DNA from: Diplodia intermedia
Taxonomy: Eukaryota; Ascomycota; Dothideomycetes; Botryosphaeriales; Botryosphaeriaceae
Direction: 5' to 3'
Length of the DNA: 64,000 bases
Assembly: GCA_021495925.1 (NCBI GenBank)
Contig: JAKEKT010000022.1
Coordinates: 372,001 to 436,000 of the forward strand
The notes under the pieces: model-generated
Seen by the model: only the letters and a program-made list of their open reading frames with translations
What the model was told of the DNA's origin: nothing
Database searches by the model: none
Shown: piece by piece, positions 45,135-55,895 of the stretch
How the letters are laid out: each line of letters begins with the position of its first letter
How positions within the stretch are numbered: position 1 is the stretch's first letter
Position numbers and translations under genes: made by a program

Positions 45135-45731
45135 ATGACCGTGATCAACCCCTGTACGCCGCCCTGCGCCGATGGAAATTGCCACGTAGACTGTCGCTGA
45201 CTTGAGCGCCATACAGCCATTGCCTCCTCGCGGAGAAAGTCGCGCAAGGCGCACTTCAGCGCCCCCTCCAGCGAGCGCCGCGTCATCATGAGCGCCCCTC
45301 TTTCCAAGGAGCTTCGTGAGAAGTACAACGTACGAATTTCCCCCGCCCGTTCTGTCCGGAATCCGAGCGATTGGCGAACATGAACACTTTGGACAACAGC
45401 CGCCAAGCAGCACGCAAATCATGGGCAGACGCTGACAGCTGTCTGCGAGCAGGTCCGCTCCATCCCCATCCGCAAGGACGACGAGGTCATGATCACCCGT
45501 GGTTCCAACAAGGGCCGTGAGGGCAAGGTCACCACCGTCTACCGCCTCAAGTACGTCATCCACGTCGAGCGCGTCTCGCGCGAGAAGTCCAACGGCCAGT
45601 CGACCCCGCTCGGCATCGCCCCCTCGAAGGTCGTCGTCACCAAGCTCAAGCTTGACAAGGACCGTGAGAACATCCTTGAGAGGATAGGCAAGGGCCGTGA
45701 GGCCGCCAAGGCCAAGACCACCAAGGCGTAA
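45135..45731 (+). CDS. RPL26: 60S ribosomal protein uL24 (L26)
   Basis: Exons 45135-45153, 45217-45329 and 45453-45731 close in phase to 136 residues, as expected for fungal uL24. The sequence runs [33 protein letters not shown], then [20 protein letters not shown] (KOW motif), [20 protein letters not shown] and [20 protein letters not shown]. uL24 is an early-assembling protein near the peptide exit tunnel. The first exon has only 19 nt, so the gene is easily mis-started at the internal ATG of [10 protein letters not shown]. Confidence 0.96.
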
Positions 45732-47257
45732 AGTGGAGGTTTCGAGCTTAGGGAAGTTGAAGGGTTGACGAAATTCTCATTGCTTGGTTGAGCCGGCTCT
45801 AAAGGGGCGCGGTCGGTTCTTCGGGTCAAGCGAACGGAATACACTATCAAATCGGCGTCTCAAAAATGATCAGTCCAAAAGTGCAAAGCCGCATGTCGGA
45901 TGTTTTAAGGGTTATGGATTTGACAACAATCAAAAGGACATCCATTTCGGCCAACAAGCGTCCGCACAGGACCGGTGAGACTCAGCATGCTAAATTTGAC
46001 AGCCTTTCACTCTACGCCGTATCGCGGACCTGCGCAGAGTGCCCATACCCTTTGTAACCGCTAGCATATCAACTCGGCAGATCCTTTCGATGACTGCACA
46101 GAGCTAAACAATAGCGAAGAACGACCATCAGGGCCTACTTAGGCCCGTCTCGCCTGCAGACTTTCCAGTGAGATTTTCGTCAATGAAGTGGAAAGTTTGA
46201 TGGTGAGATACATTTCTATTGCCCAACGTACTATTATTGCGTTTTGCACAGGTGATCGTTCCTCTAAATACCATTCATTTCTAATGCCACTGAAACTCGT
46301 ATGGCCGTCATTTTCATTCACATGGTATTTCAGCGCTTGTAGCGCCGTAAAAGAAACAGTGGATAAGTCCATACACCAACATGTCAAAGTAGCATCGCCG
46401 GAGCACTAAACGCGAGCCGAAGAGACGAGTTACAGCGTTTCCTGTCTCTTAAAGTAACGTAGTTGAAAGCTTATTTAGATAAAGGCCACCATCTTTTGAA
46501 CGGCTTTGCGTTTTATGTATACACCCTATCATTCTCTCTTTCACTGTCTTTCTTAGAATTACGGACCGCCCATATACGTCCCAGGCAGTCGCAGAAGTTC
46601 CACGACCGTGAATTACACTAGTTGCTAGATCCACCGGTGCTTTAACTACTCAAAGCTCACTTGAGACTTGGGTGTTCCGATATTGAAAAGGGTACTCTAC
46701 TTGCGTAGGTAGATAAAGGACGATAGTAAGGTTGTAGAATACCTTTCGTGTCTCGCGTAACACATCCCGCTCATTATAGGGGTACTTCAAGTATATCTAA
46801 ATGTAGATTTGAACAAATGACATCAATTCATACACCTTCGCGATCTGCTCGAGTAGGATGCTACATTTCTGATGAAATAGGCCTGTGAAGTATTGTACAG
46901 TTTCTTGTAGGCCGCTCTGGTCCGTAATGTATTTTCTCATGAGCTTCTTTCTATTCAATGAGGACCAGTAAGTTTGGTGGTGTAAAGAACATTGTATGAA
47001 GGTTAAAGGTGCGCACACCAGCGAGCGCTCGGGCCACAAATGGTGCCTGAATCATGCACCGCCATGACGGAACTCCATCGCGGGGCATGCGCACGAGCTA
47101 CCATCTCTCAACCTGACGACCTTGCAATAACTCGTTTTCGCAGCACAGTCTACCTGTTCGCCCACCGTTCCATTCATCCCGCTCGTGCCACCGATATTTA
47201 GTATCCGCCTACCTGGATACTCACCTCGCGCGCGCTCGCGCCTAGAACCTCCCCACT
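45732..47257. other. Intergenic region between RPL26 and VPS25
   Basis: About 1.5 kb, visibly richer in A and T between roughly 46080 and 47050 than the flanking genes. No gene supported. Frames are short and without recognisable domains. Confidence 0.5.
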
Positions 47258-48086
47258 ATGGCCACCACCACCACCACCGCCTACAAATTCCCCCCACACT
47301 ACAGCTTCCCGCCCTTCTTCACGCTCCAACCCGTCGCTGCAACGCGCGCATCGCAGCTCGCCAGCTGGAGCGCACATGTCCAGGCGCACTGCCGGCACCA
47401 CCGGCGCTTCCAGCTGTCCCTCATCGACGCCCTCGACACGGATCTCTTCTGGAACAAGCGGCTCGGCAAGCGGCTCGCGCTGCGCGACGCGCGCGACGTC
47501 GTCGACTACATGTGCGGCGCCGAGGGCGGACATCGCGCCGAGTGGGTGGACGGAGACAAGAAGAAGAGCGACGGCAGCGGGGAGGCCGTGAGGGCGTGGA
47601 TTTATTGGCGCAGGCCCGAGGAGTGGGCGAGCTTGATTGAGGGATGGGTGAGTCGCCTTCCTTTTCCTTCGCGCGCATATCTCCCCCTCCCCCCCACCCT
47701 TTCCCTTGTCTGTTGGGAGCGGGGTTTGGCGGTTGGTGGAGTAGTGTTGAGGGCGGACGGGCTCGGGAAGAGAGATTGTGTGTGGGTCGACGGGTGTGGA
47801 GCTTGCAGGCTGGTCCGCTAACTGGGTTCCCACTATGCAGGTTGATGCGACGGGCCAGAAGAACACGGTCCTTACGCTGTACGAGCTGACGGAGAGCGAT
47901 GCGACGGCGTCTCAAGGTAACCGGCTCCCTGCATCCCGTCGGCGTTGCGATGAGGTGCTGATTGTTGAGGTAGAGTTTCACGGCATGGATGCAGAACTCC
48001 TGCAGAAGTCCCTCCAGGTCCTGGTCAAGCGCGGAAGAGCCCAAGTCTTCGGGAGTGAGGACTCCCTGGGCGTGAAGTTCTTCTAA
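47258..48086 (+). CDS. VPS25: ESCRT-II subunit Vps25
   Basis: Exons 47258-47647, 47841-47916 and 47974-48086 close in phase to 192 residues, a normal Vps25 length. The N-terminal half has the PPF motif region (YKFPPHYSFPPFFTLQPVAA), which contacts Vps22/Vps36. It is followed by the first winged helix (WSAHVQAHCRHHRRFQLSLI, FWNKRLGKRLALRDARDVVD). IYWRRPEEWASLIEGW starts the second winged helix. It ends with TVLTLYELTESD and FHGMDAELLQKSLQVLVKRG, the ESCRT-III (Vps20)-binding part. ESCRT-II acts in endosomal sorting into multivesicular bodies. Confidence 0.94.
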
Positions 48087-49275
48087 AGGTCGAGCGGAGG
48101 ATCTTGAAGCGAAAAGTGTCATAAGAGCAACAACCGCGTCGCTCCGCGCTGTGAGGAAGTAAGCCCTATGACCTGAGCCAGTGATCCCGGCTTGGTGGGG
48201 TGTCCGCGTTCCTTATCAGTATAAAGGTCTGGCCCCATCGGCAGGGCACGCTGCTTGTACGGCAGGACAAGGGCCTACAGGCGGGCACTCAAAAACCAGG
48301 AGATGCCTCGGAGGCTCATTAAGCAGCGCCCACTCTGAGCGGCCATCGACTAAAGACGGGGCATGACCATTGGCTCAGGGACGATGCCATACATACATGG
48401 CAGTGGCGCCAGATCAAGCCTCGCTTGATTACAGTGGCCTTTTCCGCCACCATGCATGGACTTTTAAGTGATGACTGTCATACTGTGAGGCATCGGCTCT
48501 CACTGAAGGGTATGTCAAGAAAGGCATGGAGGTGTCAATGCAACGAACCGAACTGCCAATACTAGCAGGAAGTTGGAACCATAGAAATTGGCAATTAAGC
48601 AGGAAGAAAAGGTACTAGTCGCAACCTCTTACAGCCACCTCTGTTACATCAAATCCACATGGCTTTTGGAAAGACTTGTCATGGGTTTAATGTGTTCGTC
48701 ACGAGATAATGTGGTCTCTCGTCCTTTTGTTTCTCACGGACAAGGCAAAGTCTTGTAGTCGCCGCCGTACATGAAGCAGTACAGACTACGCAAAAGTGAA
48801 AACGTCACTGGAGAGAACTTCTCGCGATTCACACTCTCCTTCATGAGACTACAGAGGCTTCATGACTTCATGACGTTCCCTCGTAGCTACTGGGGTCCAT
48901 TGCGATGGGACATACCTTCAGGCATGGGTTAAGCAAGTGGGTCATGACATTTGAGATTGTTATGGAGGTAATTACAAGATGCTCGTGCTCTCGGTATCGC
49001 TCAACGGGGGTCGTGAATGTGTGTGGGCAAGGATGCGAAAAAGGAGGGCGGATAATTATCCGCCAACGTGAGCGACATGTGTGCTTGTCGAAACAAGCCA
49101 CATGTGAGCTAGCTGCATGAGCTGGCCGCATCGCACCACTTGATTCGTGCGTGATCTTGCAGTGTGCATTGTGATCTCGGGTCTAGCATCTTCGGTTGAC
49201 CGTAGATCCGGGTCGAGGGGCAGGGAATTCGCGGGGTTCGCATTCCATGATTCGTCCGGGGCTTGCGCCCAGTTT
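48087..49275. other. Convergent intergenic region, VPS25 / VPS26
   Basis: About 1.2 kb with no supportable gene. Presumably both 3' UTRs and spacer. Confidence 0.5.
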
Positions 49276-50455
49276 TCATGGGGGAGTGATGAAGTTCTGT
49301 TCCTTGGGCGCCGATTGCGCAAGGCCATCTGGTGCCTGTCGGTAAAGAACAATCTCCGACTGCTTGAAGTAACGGCGGGCATCTGTATGGTGCATGTTAG
49401 CGCTGGAATTGACAAATGGTGCATCGAGTGTTAATAAAAGGAGACGCGTTACCTTCGTCAATCAGGACCAGGCTGAGGTAGTAGCGAGTTGAATACTTCT
49501 TGTTGACTTCACGGAATGTCGGTGTAAGATCGAAGCCTCCAAGGAAGAGTCTGATCGGAATAGTCTCGCCTAGTCATTGTAAGCCTTGCTTCTCTCTCCG
49601 AGCGGGCATATGTAAACTGCTTACCTCTCGAGGGCGAACCGTCCATGATCTGAGGGTGCGTTAGCGAGCGGCCGAGCGAGTTGCGGATTGATGGGCCGTA
49701 CCTCGAACCGAACCAGCGTCTCGCTCTCATTGTACTGGTTGGGCGCAGCGCCTGTGGTTTCCCGCCTGATAATGGACAACTCCATGTGTTTGATCTTTAA
49801 TCGGACCAGCAGGAAGTAGATACGACCAACGATGACGTCCTTCAAATGGTACTTTGATTTGGAGTATTCGAATTCGATGTGCAGGCAGTCCTCGATGCCA
49901 ACGTCCATCTTGATGGAGCTGTTGGTCTCCGGGGGTATCCGGTACGAGTAGACCCAGATGTCCTTCTCGCGCACAACATCGGCCATCCTCCTCGACACGG
50001 TGACGCGCACGAAGTAGCGCAGCTTCACATTGATGCCATTGTACGACTCATATTGCTTCTCGACGTTCTTGAAGTTGAAATCGAAGGTCTGGGGGTGCTG
50101 CAGGTCACCGGGGGCAGCAAGCTCCTGGCCCAATGACAGGAATTCGTAGTGGTTGCCGCGGTCAAAGAACATCTCTGGGTAATGCGCAAACTGTCAGCTC
50201 CGCGTCGCCAGCCCCTCGCCCGGTTTAGGCAGACAGACCTATGGTTCCGATGAATTGCACCTTGATGCCGGTGTGCTCCAAGCGCTTGCCATCCTTGGGG
50301 CGAATGGTGACCTGGCCCTTGACAGACTCGCCGTCCATGTACAACGGCACCTTCTCCCTGCGGCTCTTGTCGAGCTTGGTGTCGACCATGGCGCGATCAT
50401 CGCTGTCCTCGAGGACGATGTCGATGTCGACCGGGGTCGAGAAGAAGATCGACAT
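49276..50455 (-). CDS. VPS26: Retromer subunit Vps26
   Basis: Five exons, 50455-50239, 50174-49702, 49649-49625, 49569-49453 and 49382-49276, all phases closing, give 312 residues. The arrestin-like protein starts MSIFFSTPVDIDIVLEDSDD. It carries KVQFIGTIEMFFDRGNHYEF, YFVRVTVSRRMADVVREKDI, HIEFEYSKSKYHLKDVIVGR, RLKIKHMELSIIRRETTG and ESETLVRFEIMDGSPSRGET. The end is PIRLFLGGFDLTPTFREVNK and RRYFKQSEIVLYR. Vps26 forms the retromer trimer with Vps35 and Vps29 for endosome-to-Golgi recycling. The third exon has only 25 nt and encodes IMDGSPSR plus one base. Confidence 0.96.
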
Positions 50456-51790
50456 GGTGGATCGCGGGGCCCCGGATCGGTGTACGGCGGGCGGTCGACG
50501 GAGGCACAGACGGGCGTGGTCGCGATGGCGGGGCTTGGCGGTGTTGTGGTCGCTGGTGATGTCGCAGCTCCCCAGGCCAAGCGGCTACGCAGCTCTCCGC
50601 CGGCTGATGTTCGGGCTTGTTTCGCGCTAGCGCTCAGGAGGGCAATTCAAAAGCAAATTCTGGAAGAAGCTTGGCCTCAGCCTTACGGTGTTACGTCCGC
50701 ACGCGAGGCAGCCACAGCCACGCCCACGACCCACGGCACGACGGCGAGACATCTCCGCAGCCCGCAGGCGATCGCAGGCCGTCCACCGCATCATGCGAAA
50801 CCACCCTTCGTTTCGGCGCCGCGCCGGAGCTGCACCCCTCGCGGCCGCCGGGGAGCCGCGTGCCCATGCGCGGATGCAGCCGCCTGGCGCCCTGCTGCCC
50901 TGGCGCGGCCCCCTTGTCTGGAGCGCGCTAGGCTGGCCGCGGCAAGCCATCACTCGAGTAGCAGCCTGTTTGATGGGAAAGGGTGCAGGCCGCGCCGAGC
51001 AGCCTGGGCCGCAGCCGCGAGCGCATCCCGTCCCGCACTCCCGAAGACGCTGGAAATAGGTTGCCGACACGCCACGCGTGACCCCCACGCGCCCGAGGTC
51101 CAGGACGCGGACGGCGGATCGTTGGGCAGCGGAGCCAGAGCTGGGACGGCACAGCTGGACCCGCGTCACTGCCCAGCACCTTGCAGGGCGGCCCCGTGAT
51201 GATGGCTGCGTGCCTGCATCTGGCAATGTGGCCCGCGGTGCTCCGCCGCCGGGAGCTGGGGGGCATTTCCGACGCACAGTGAGCTGGCAGGTCGGGCGCT
51301 CGAATTGGAGAGGAGCACGCTGCCATGCGACTCTGACAAACAAAAGACTGCGGGGGCGGGCCACGGTGAGACCTTTGATCCGCCTTTGTCCCACGCTAGC
51401 CGCCCACTGGCTCGCATTCAAACGCCGACCGGTCCAGCGCCGCCCTCCCATTCGCTCGCGTCTCCGACCGGCTTCCAGCGCCTGCAAAATGCGAGCCGGG
51501 GCCGTGAGATCTTTTCCGACGCCCCGGGGGTGATGTCAACTGCCCTGGCTGAGGCTGGTGTTCTCTCAGGCCGCCGGCTGGCCTGTCTGCCTGCCCGGCC
51601 GTCGCAGATGCTTCTCATAATAACCCCAATCCGCCCACTCTAGCCTCTTGATTGCATTTCGACCCGCTTCCCCGTCATAGCTGTCCGGTACCACGCTGCC
51701 AACATATAATAAGCGCCCTCGGGCCTCCCACTCGCACGCAGCAATCCCGCCTGCCTCCTTCCCCTGGACATTGCAGTACCATTCTACACC
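50456..51790. promoter_or_regulatory. Divergent intergenic region, VPS26 / gluconokinase
   Basis: 1.3 kb of GC-rich sequence between divergent start codons. Long frames occur on both strands here but overlap each other with Arg/Ala/Pro-rich translations and no domains. I do not call them. Confidence 0.55.
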
Positions 51791-52514
51791 ATGTTGACCT
51801 ACGACCACACTGCCCCGTCGCTGTACGGCGCGCCGCCGACTAGCACCACGCTGGCGCCCGTCGTGCCCGCCACCAGTGGTGTGCGAGCACAGCCGCACCA
51901 CCGCCACATCTGGATCATCACCGGGCCGGCAGGCTGCGGAAAGAGCACGGTCGCGAAGCATGTCGCCGACCAGCTGCAGCTGCCCTACATCGAGGGCGAC
52001 GAGGTTTGTCTCACAGATTGCGCAATCAGCCGAGCATCCGCCTGACTCATGGTCGCAGTTCCACCCCAAGGCCAATATCGAGAAGATGGGCAACGGCATT
52101 CCCCTGACCGACGCCGACCGCTGGGACTGGCTCATCCTGCTACGCGAACAGGCCGTGCGCGAGCTGGAAACCGGCGCGTCCGGCGTGGTGGTGACTTGCA
52201 GCGCTCTGAAGAAGAAGTACCGCGACGTCATCCGCGTCGCCTCGTACAACAACGTCAAGGTCCTCGTCCACTTTGTCTACCTCCAGGCCACGGAAGAGAT
52301 GTTGATGGCCAGAGTGCGCGCCCGTCCCGGCCACTACATGAAGGACAACATGGTGCGCAGCCAGTTCGAGAGCCTGGAGGAGCCGGACCAAGAGGAGCTG
52401 TCCAAAGACGTCCTCGCCGTCGACGTCAGCGGAACCATGCCGCAGGTCCAAGGGCTCGCGCTCGGGCTCGTGCAGGAGGTGCTGAAGCAGGACTCGCTGC
52501 CGACGTCCGCATGA
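51791..52514 (+). CDS. Gluconokinase (GntK type)
   Basis: Exons 51791-52003 and 52059-52514 join in phase 0 over a 55-nt intron (222 residues). After a 38-residue leader come HIWIITGPAGCGKSTVAKHV (P-loop, about 45-52) and the gluconate-binding YIEGDE/FHPKANIEKMGNGI across the splice. LTDADRWDWL, VVVTCSALKKKYRDVIR and FVYLQATEEMLMARVRARPG-HYMKDNMV follow, and these are diagnostic of the family. It phosphorylates D-gluconate to 6-phosphogluconate, feeding the pentose phosphate pathway. The leader is Thr/Ala-rich and not an obvious targeting signal. Confidence 0.94.
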
Positions 52515-53028
52515 CGACTTGTGCCTTTTCTTTCTTCATCTGATACATTTTGATGGCTTTTGAGCGTTCGGCATGGCAGGCGCATTGACCGTTTATTTTT
52601 CAAGGGCATCCGGGATACCAAAACGGACGGGATTGGAGGCGTTGGAGCTGCAGGTACACGTCTGGCCTGCATCTGTGTTCCCCGTGTCTGGTCTCACGAC
52701 GGCCGGGATGCACGGTGCGGGCCGCAAAGATAGCAATCGAAGTCGATCTACCGTGCGAGATGCCACGCCAGCGTGCCTCTTTCGGCTGTACCTGCATCAA
52801 GCGCACCACCTAGTGGGAATGACTCGTGAGGTCGAGCGTCTTCCGCTATGTGGCTATGGACGAGTCGGGTTTAAATCTTCTCCGCTTCCCCGCATGTCAG
52901 CGGGTGGTACGTGGGACGCTTAACGTCGGCTTTGGCCCGCAACCCCAGCTCCCCCATAAGATGTTTACCTGCCGCCGCCTCTTTGTGCCTGCCCTTTCTT
53001 TCACTCCTCGCTGCTGCCCGACCGGAAA
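52515..53028. other. Spacer between gluconokinase and E2 gene
   Basis: 514 nt with no gene supported. The right end is the promoter and pyrimidine-rich leader of the E2 gene. Confidence 0.45.
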
Positions 53029-54684
53029 ATGAGACGATTCGCCGCGAGAGACGCGCGCTGCCTCGCTGCTTCCGCCATTGAAGCCTCCTACCCACTGCGC
53101 CGCTTCAAGAACGCCCGCATCCCGCGTCAACACCCCTCCCGGCTCTTCCACGCCTGCGCCGCGGCCCAGGCCGTGAAACCCTATCTTCTGGCAGATATTG
53201 GAGAAGGTACTTGCAGCGGTGCCTTCCATTTGCTCGAGGTACATTCGCGACTGACACCCCGCAGGCATTACCGAGTGCCAGGTCATCCAATGGTTCGTCC
53301 AGCCGGGAGCCCGCGTCGAGCAGTTCGACAAGATATGCGAGGTGCAGTCGGACAAAGCAACCGTCGAGGTAACTAGGAACCTCCCAAGCGAAACGGCCAG
53401 TCAGCCAACAGCCCTCTACAGATCACGTCGCGGTTCGATGGCGTCATCAAAAAGCTACATTATGAGGCGGACGAGGTCGCCAAGGTTGGAAAGGTCAGCA
53501 AAACCGCTAGAGCCTTCACGCAGGGAGTTTAATGCTGACGCGACGTGCAGCCTTTGGTGGACATAGACATCCAGAGTGAGATCTCCGAGGAAGACCAGGC
53601 GATTATCGAGTCGCCGGAAGAGAAGGCGCCGCAGACCTCCGGGGCGGTTCAGGAAAGGCAACCCGGACAACCTGCTGAGGCGAGTAGCTCAGATATATCT
53701 GCTGCAGAACCTAGCATACAGCCTTCTCCATCTGCGGGGACGCCGCCGCCTGGTAAACATGCGAATCTGGCCACGCCAGCTGTGCGGCACCTTCTCAAGC
53801 AACATAACCTTAACATCGAAGACATACAAGGCACAGGAAGGGAAGGTCGGGTACTGAAGGACGACATCCAGCGCCACGTCTCAGCTTCCAAAGAACAGGC
53901 AACCGCCGCCAGCAGCAGCGGTCCGATCTTCCCTCCTCCTTCGTCCGCCCCCATCGCCGGAGATCGTGACGTCCCCCTCACGCCTATCCAACGGCAAATG
54001 TACAAGACCATGACACGCTCCCTCAACATCCCTCACTTCCTCTACACCGACACCGTCGACTTCGCCTCCCTCAACAACATCCGCCGCAAACTCGCTTCCT
54101 CCCCCTCCTCCATTTCCTCACCCGCCCCCAAACTCTCCGCCCTCCCCTTCATCATCAAAGCCGTCTCCATGGCGCTAACCTCCTATCCCGTCCTCAACGC
54201 CTACCTGGACGACGCGACCGACCCGGCCAAACCGCGCCTGATCCACAAGGCGCAGCACGACATCGGCGTCGCCGTCGACTCCCCCGGCGGGCTGGTCGTG
54301 CCCGTCATCCGCCACGTGCAGGCCCACAGCATCGCCTCGCTGGCGGCCGAGATGGCGCGGCTCGCGGCGCTGGCGCGCGACGGCAGGCTCTCCGCCAACG
54401 AACTGTCCGGCGCCACCTTCACCGTCAGCAACATCGGCAGCGTGGGCGGCGCCGCCGTCGCCCCCGTCATCGTGCCGCCGCAGGTCGGCATCCTGGGCGT
54501 CGGCAGGGCGCGGCCCGTGCCGGCGTTCGCGGCCGACGGCGTGACGGTCGTGAGGAGGGATGAGTGCGTCTTCAGCTGGAGCGCGGATCATCGCGTTGTG
54601 GATGGCGCGACGGCGGCGAGGTGCGCGGAGGAGGTGAGGCGGCTGTTGGAGGATGTGGAGGGCATGGTTGTGAGGATGAAGTGA
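53029..54684 (+). CDS. Branched-chain 2-oxoacid dehydrogenase E2 (dihydrolipoyl transacylase), mitochondrial
   Basis: Exons 53029-53206, 53265-53368, 53422-53493 and 53551-54684 close in phase to 495 residues. An Arg/Ala-rich, acid-poor start (MRRFAARDARCLAASAIEAS) is a mitochondrial presequence. The lipoyl domain runs KPYLLADIGEGITECQVIQW to EVQSDKATVE, with the lipoylated Lys at about 90. A Pro/Ala linker leads to the E1/E3-binding domain (ATPAVRHLLKQHNLNIEDIQ, TGREGRVLKDDI). The catalytic core ends with ATFTVSNIGSVGGAAVAPVI and FSWSADHRVVDG, with His466 in the active site. ADIGEG and EVQSDKA fit the BCKD rather than the pyruvate enzyme. It acts in Val/Leu/Ile breakdown. Confidence 0.92.
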
Positions 54685-55895
54685 GGATGGGGAGGGGAGG
54701 GGAAGGGAAGTGGTTGCATTGTGTATGCATATAGCGCCGTGTTGGAGGCTTCGTGCTTTGAAGAGATAGATGATTAATATATGTTTGCATGAGATGGGAG
54801 GGGTCTGCGGGAGGTGTGTCGTGACCGTGAAAATATTGGACATTGAAGTTCTTTGGGTTGTATCATTATACTATACCAGTCTGTCTACTATCTGTAGTGC
54901 ACTGTGTTGGAAAAAACTTGGTCCTTTCAGGCGACCTACTTTCAAAGGCAGTTGAAGACTTTGTCCAGATATTTTTGTGTACTTTTAAGTCTACATCCAC
55001 GTCGGCATGTTTCACCGTGATAGGATGCATGCATTAGTATGTGCACCTATAGACGCAGTGATTTGGCATGTATGCGTGTCGACAGGCCACATTCGCGAAC
55101 GGCCACAACAGGGGGTTTGTCTTCGAAAAGGCCAACCACCGACCGCCGTGAAATATTCTGCAGCGTGGCATGTTGTATCTTGGCAAGTGAGGCAAGGGCG
55201 ACCGTCCATTGAAAAGGGAGTTTTGAAGAAACTTAAAAAGAACGTCGCTGGAGTAAAGTTCTCGCCATTTGTATTCTCATATGTATTGAAGAAGAAAAGG
55301 AAGAAATACGCACAACAGGTGGGACGAGCGCCCTTTTTAAAGTTCCCCTGCTTTGGGTTTGTTTCTGGCGCAGCAGTGGCCTGAGATCTTACGCTTACCC
55401 CTCATTTCTCATGCGACCCTGTTACTGGTTTGGGGAAGCCAAGCAGCAAGGGTCGTGGGCGAGAGGCTCCGTGGTTGCGTAAGTGAAACCGAATCCGGCT
55501 TCAATGCCGGTTGAGCCTCCACGACAACAACAACATCGCGCACTGATCCAGTCAAATTTTACAAGCAATACACGACAACTTATAATTTCATGCTAAAGGG
55601 ACTGGCTCGGCCAGGTCCCCAGTAGATTCATAGATCATGAGGACCTTGTGCCACGCCTGTATTGACAGGGTTTGTTGATGGTGCGGGATTGTGGCCAGTG
55701 TGCGGGGAAGCCCGGGGGGCCCTTGTGGAGCACCGTCCGGGGAAGTCGTGCCGAGTGAATCCCCAAACTTCGAACCATGTGGATTGGACGTGAAGTGCGC
55801 GACAAATTCATACAGGGAAGAGTAGGCATGAAGGGATACCAGAAATGACAGAAGGATTCAAGGCCATACACTTAAGTCCGCAAGTCGTGATGGCT
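54685..55895. other. Convergent intergenic region, E2 / P450
   Basis: About 1.2 kb with no supportable gene. A short frame at 55007-55384 ends in a Lys-rich stretch but resembles no family. Confidence 0.5.

Noticed and set aside
50627..51487. 286-codon minus-strand frame and a 314-codon plus-strand frame (50255-51199)
   Set aside because: The plus-strand frame runs through the antisense of VPS26 exon 1; both are GC-driven with low-complexity translations.
54175..54843. 222-codon antisense frame over the E2 catalytic core
   Set aside because: Shadow of a strongly coding, GC-rich region whose sense product is unambiguous.
55490..55512. Short hairpin CCGGC-TTCAAT-GCCGG considered as a tRNA arm
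   Set aside because: No acceptor stem, anticodon arm or B box around it; probably chance.
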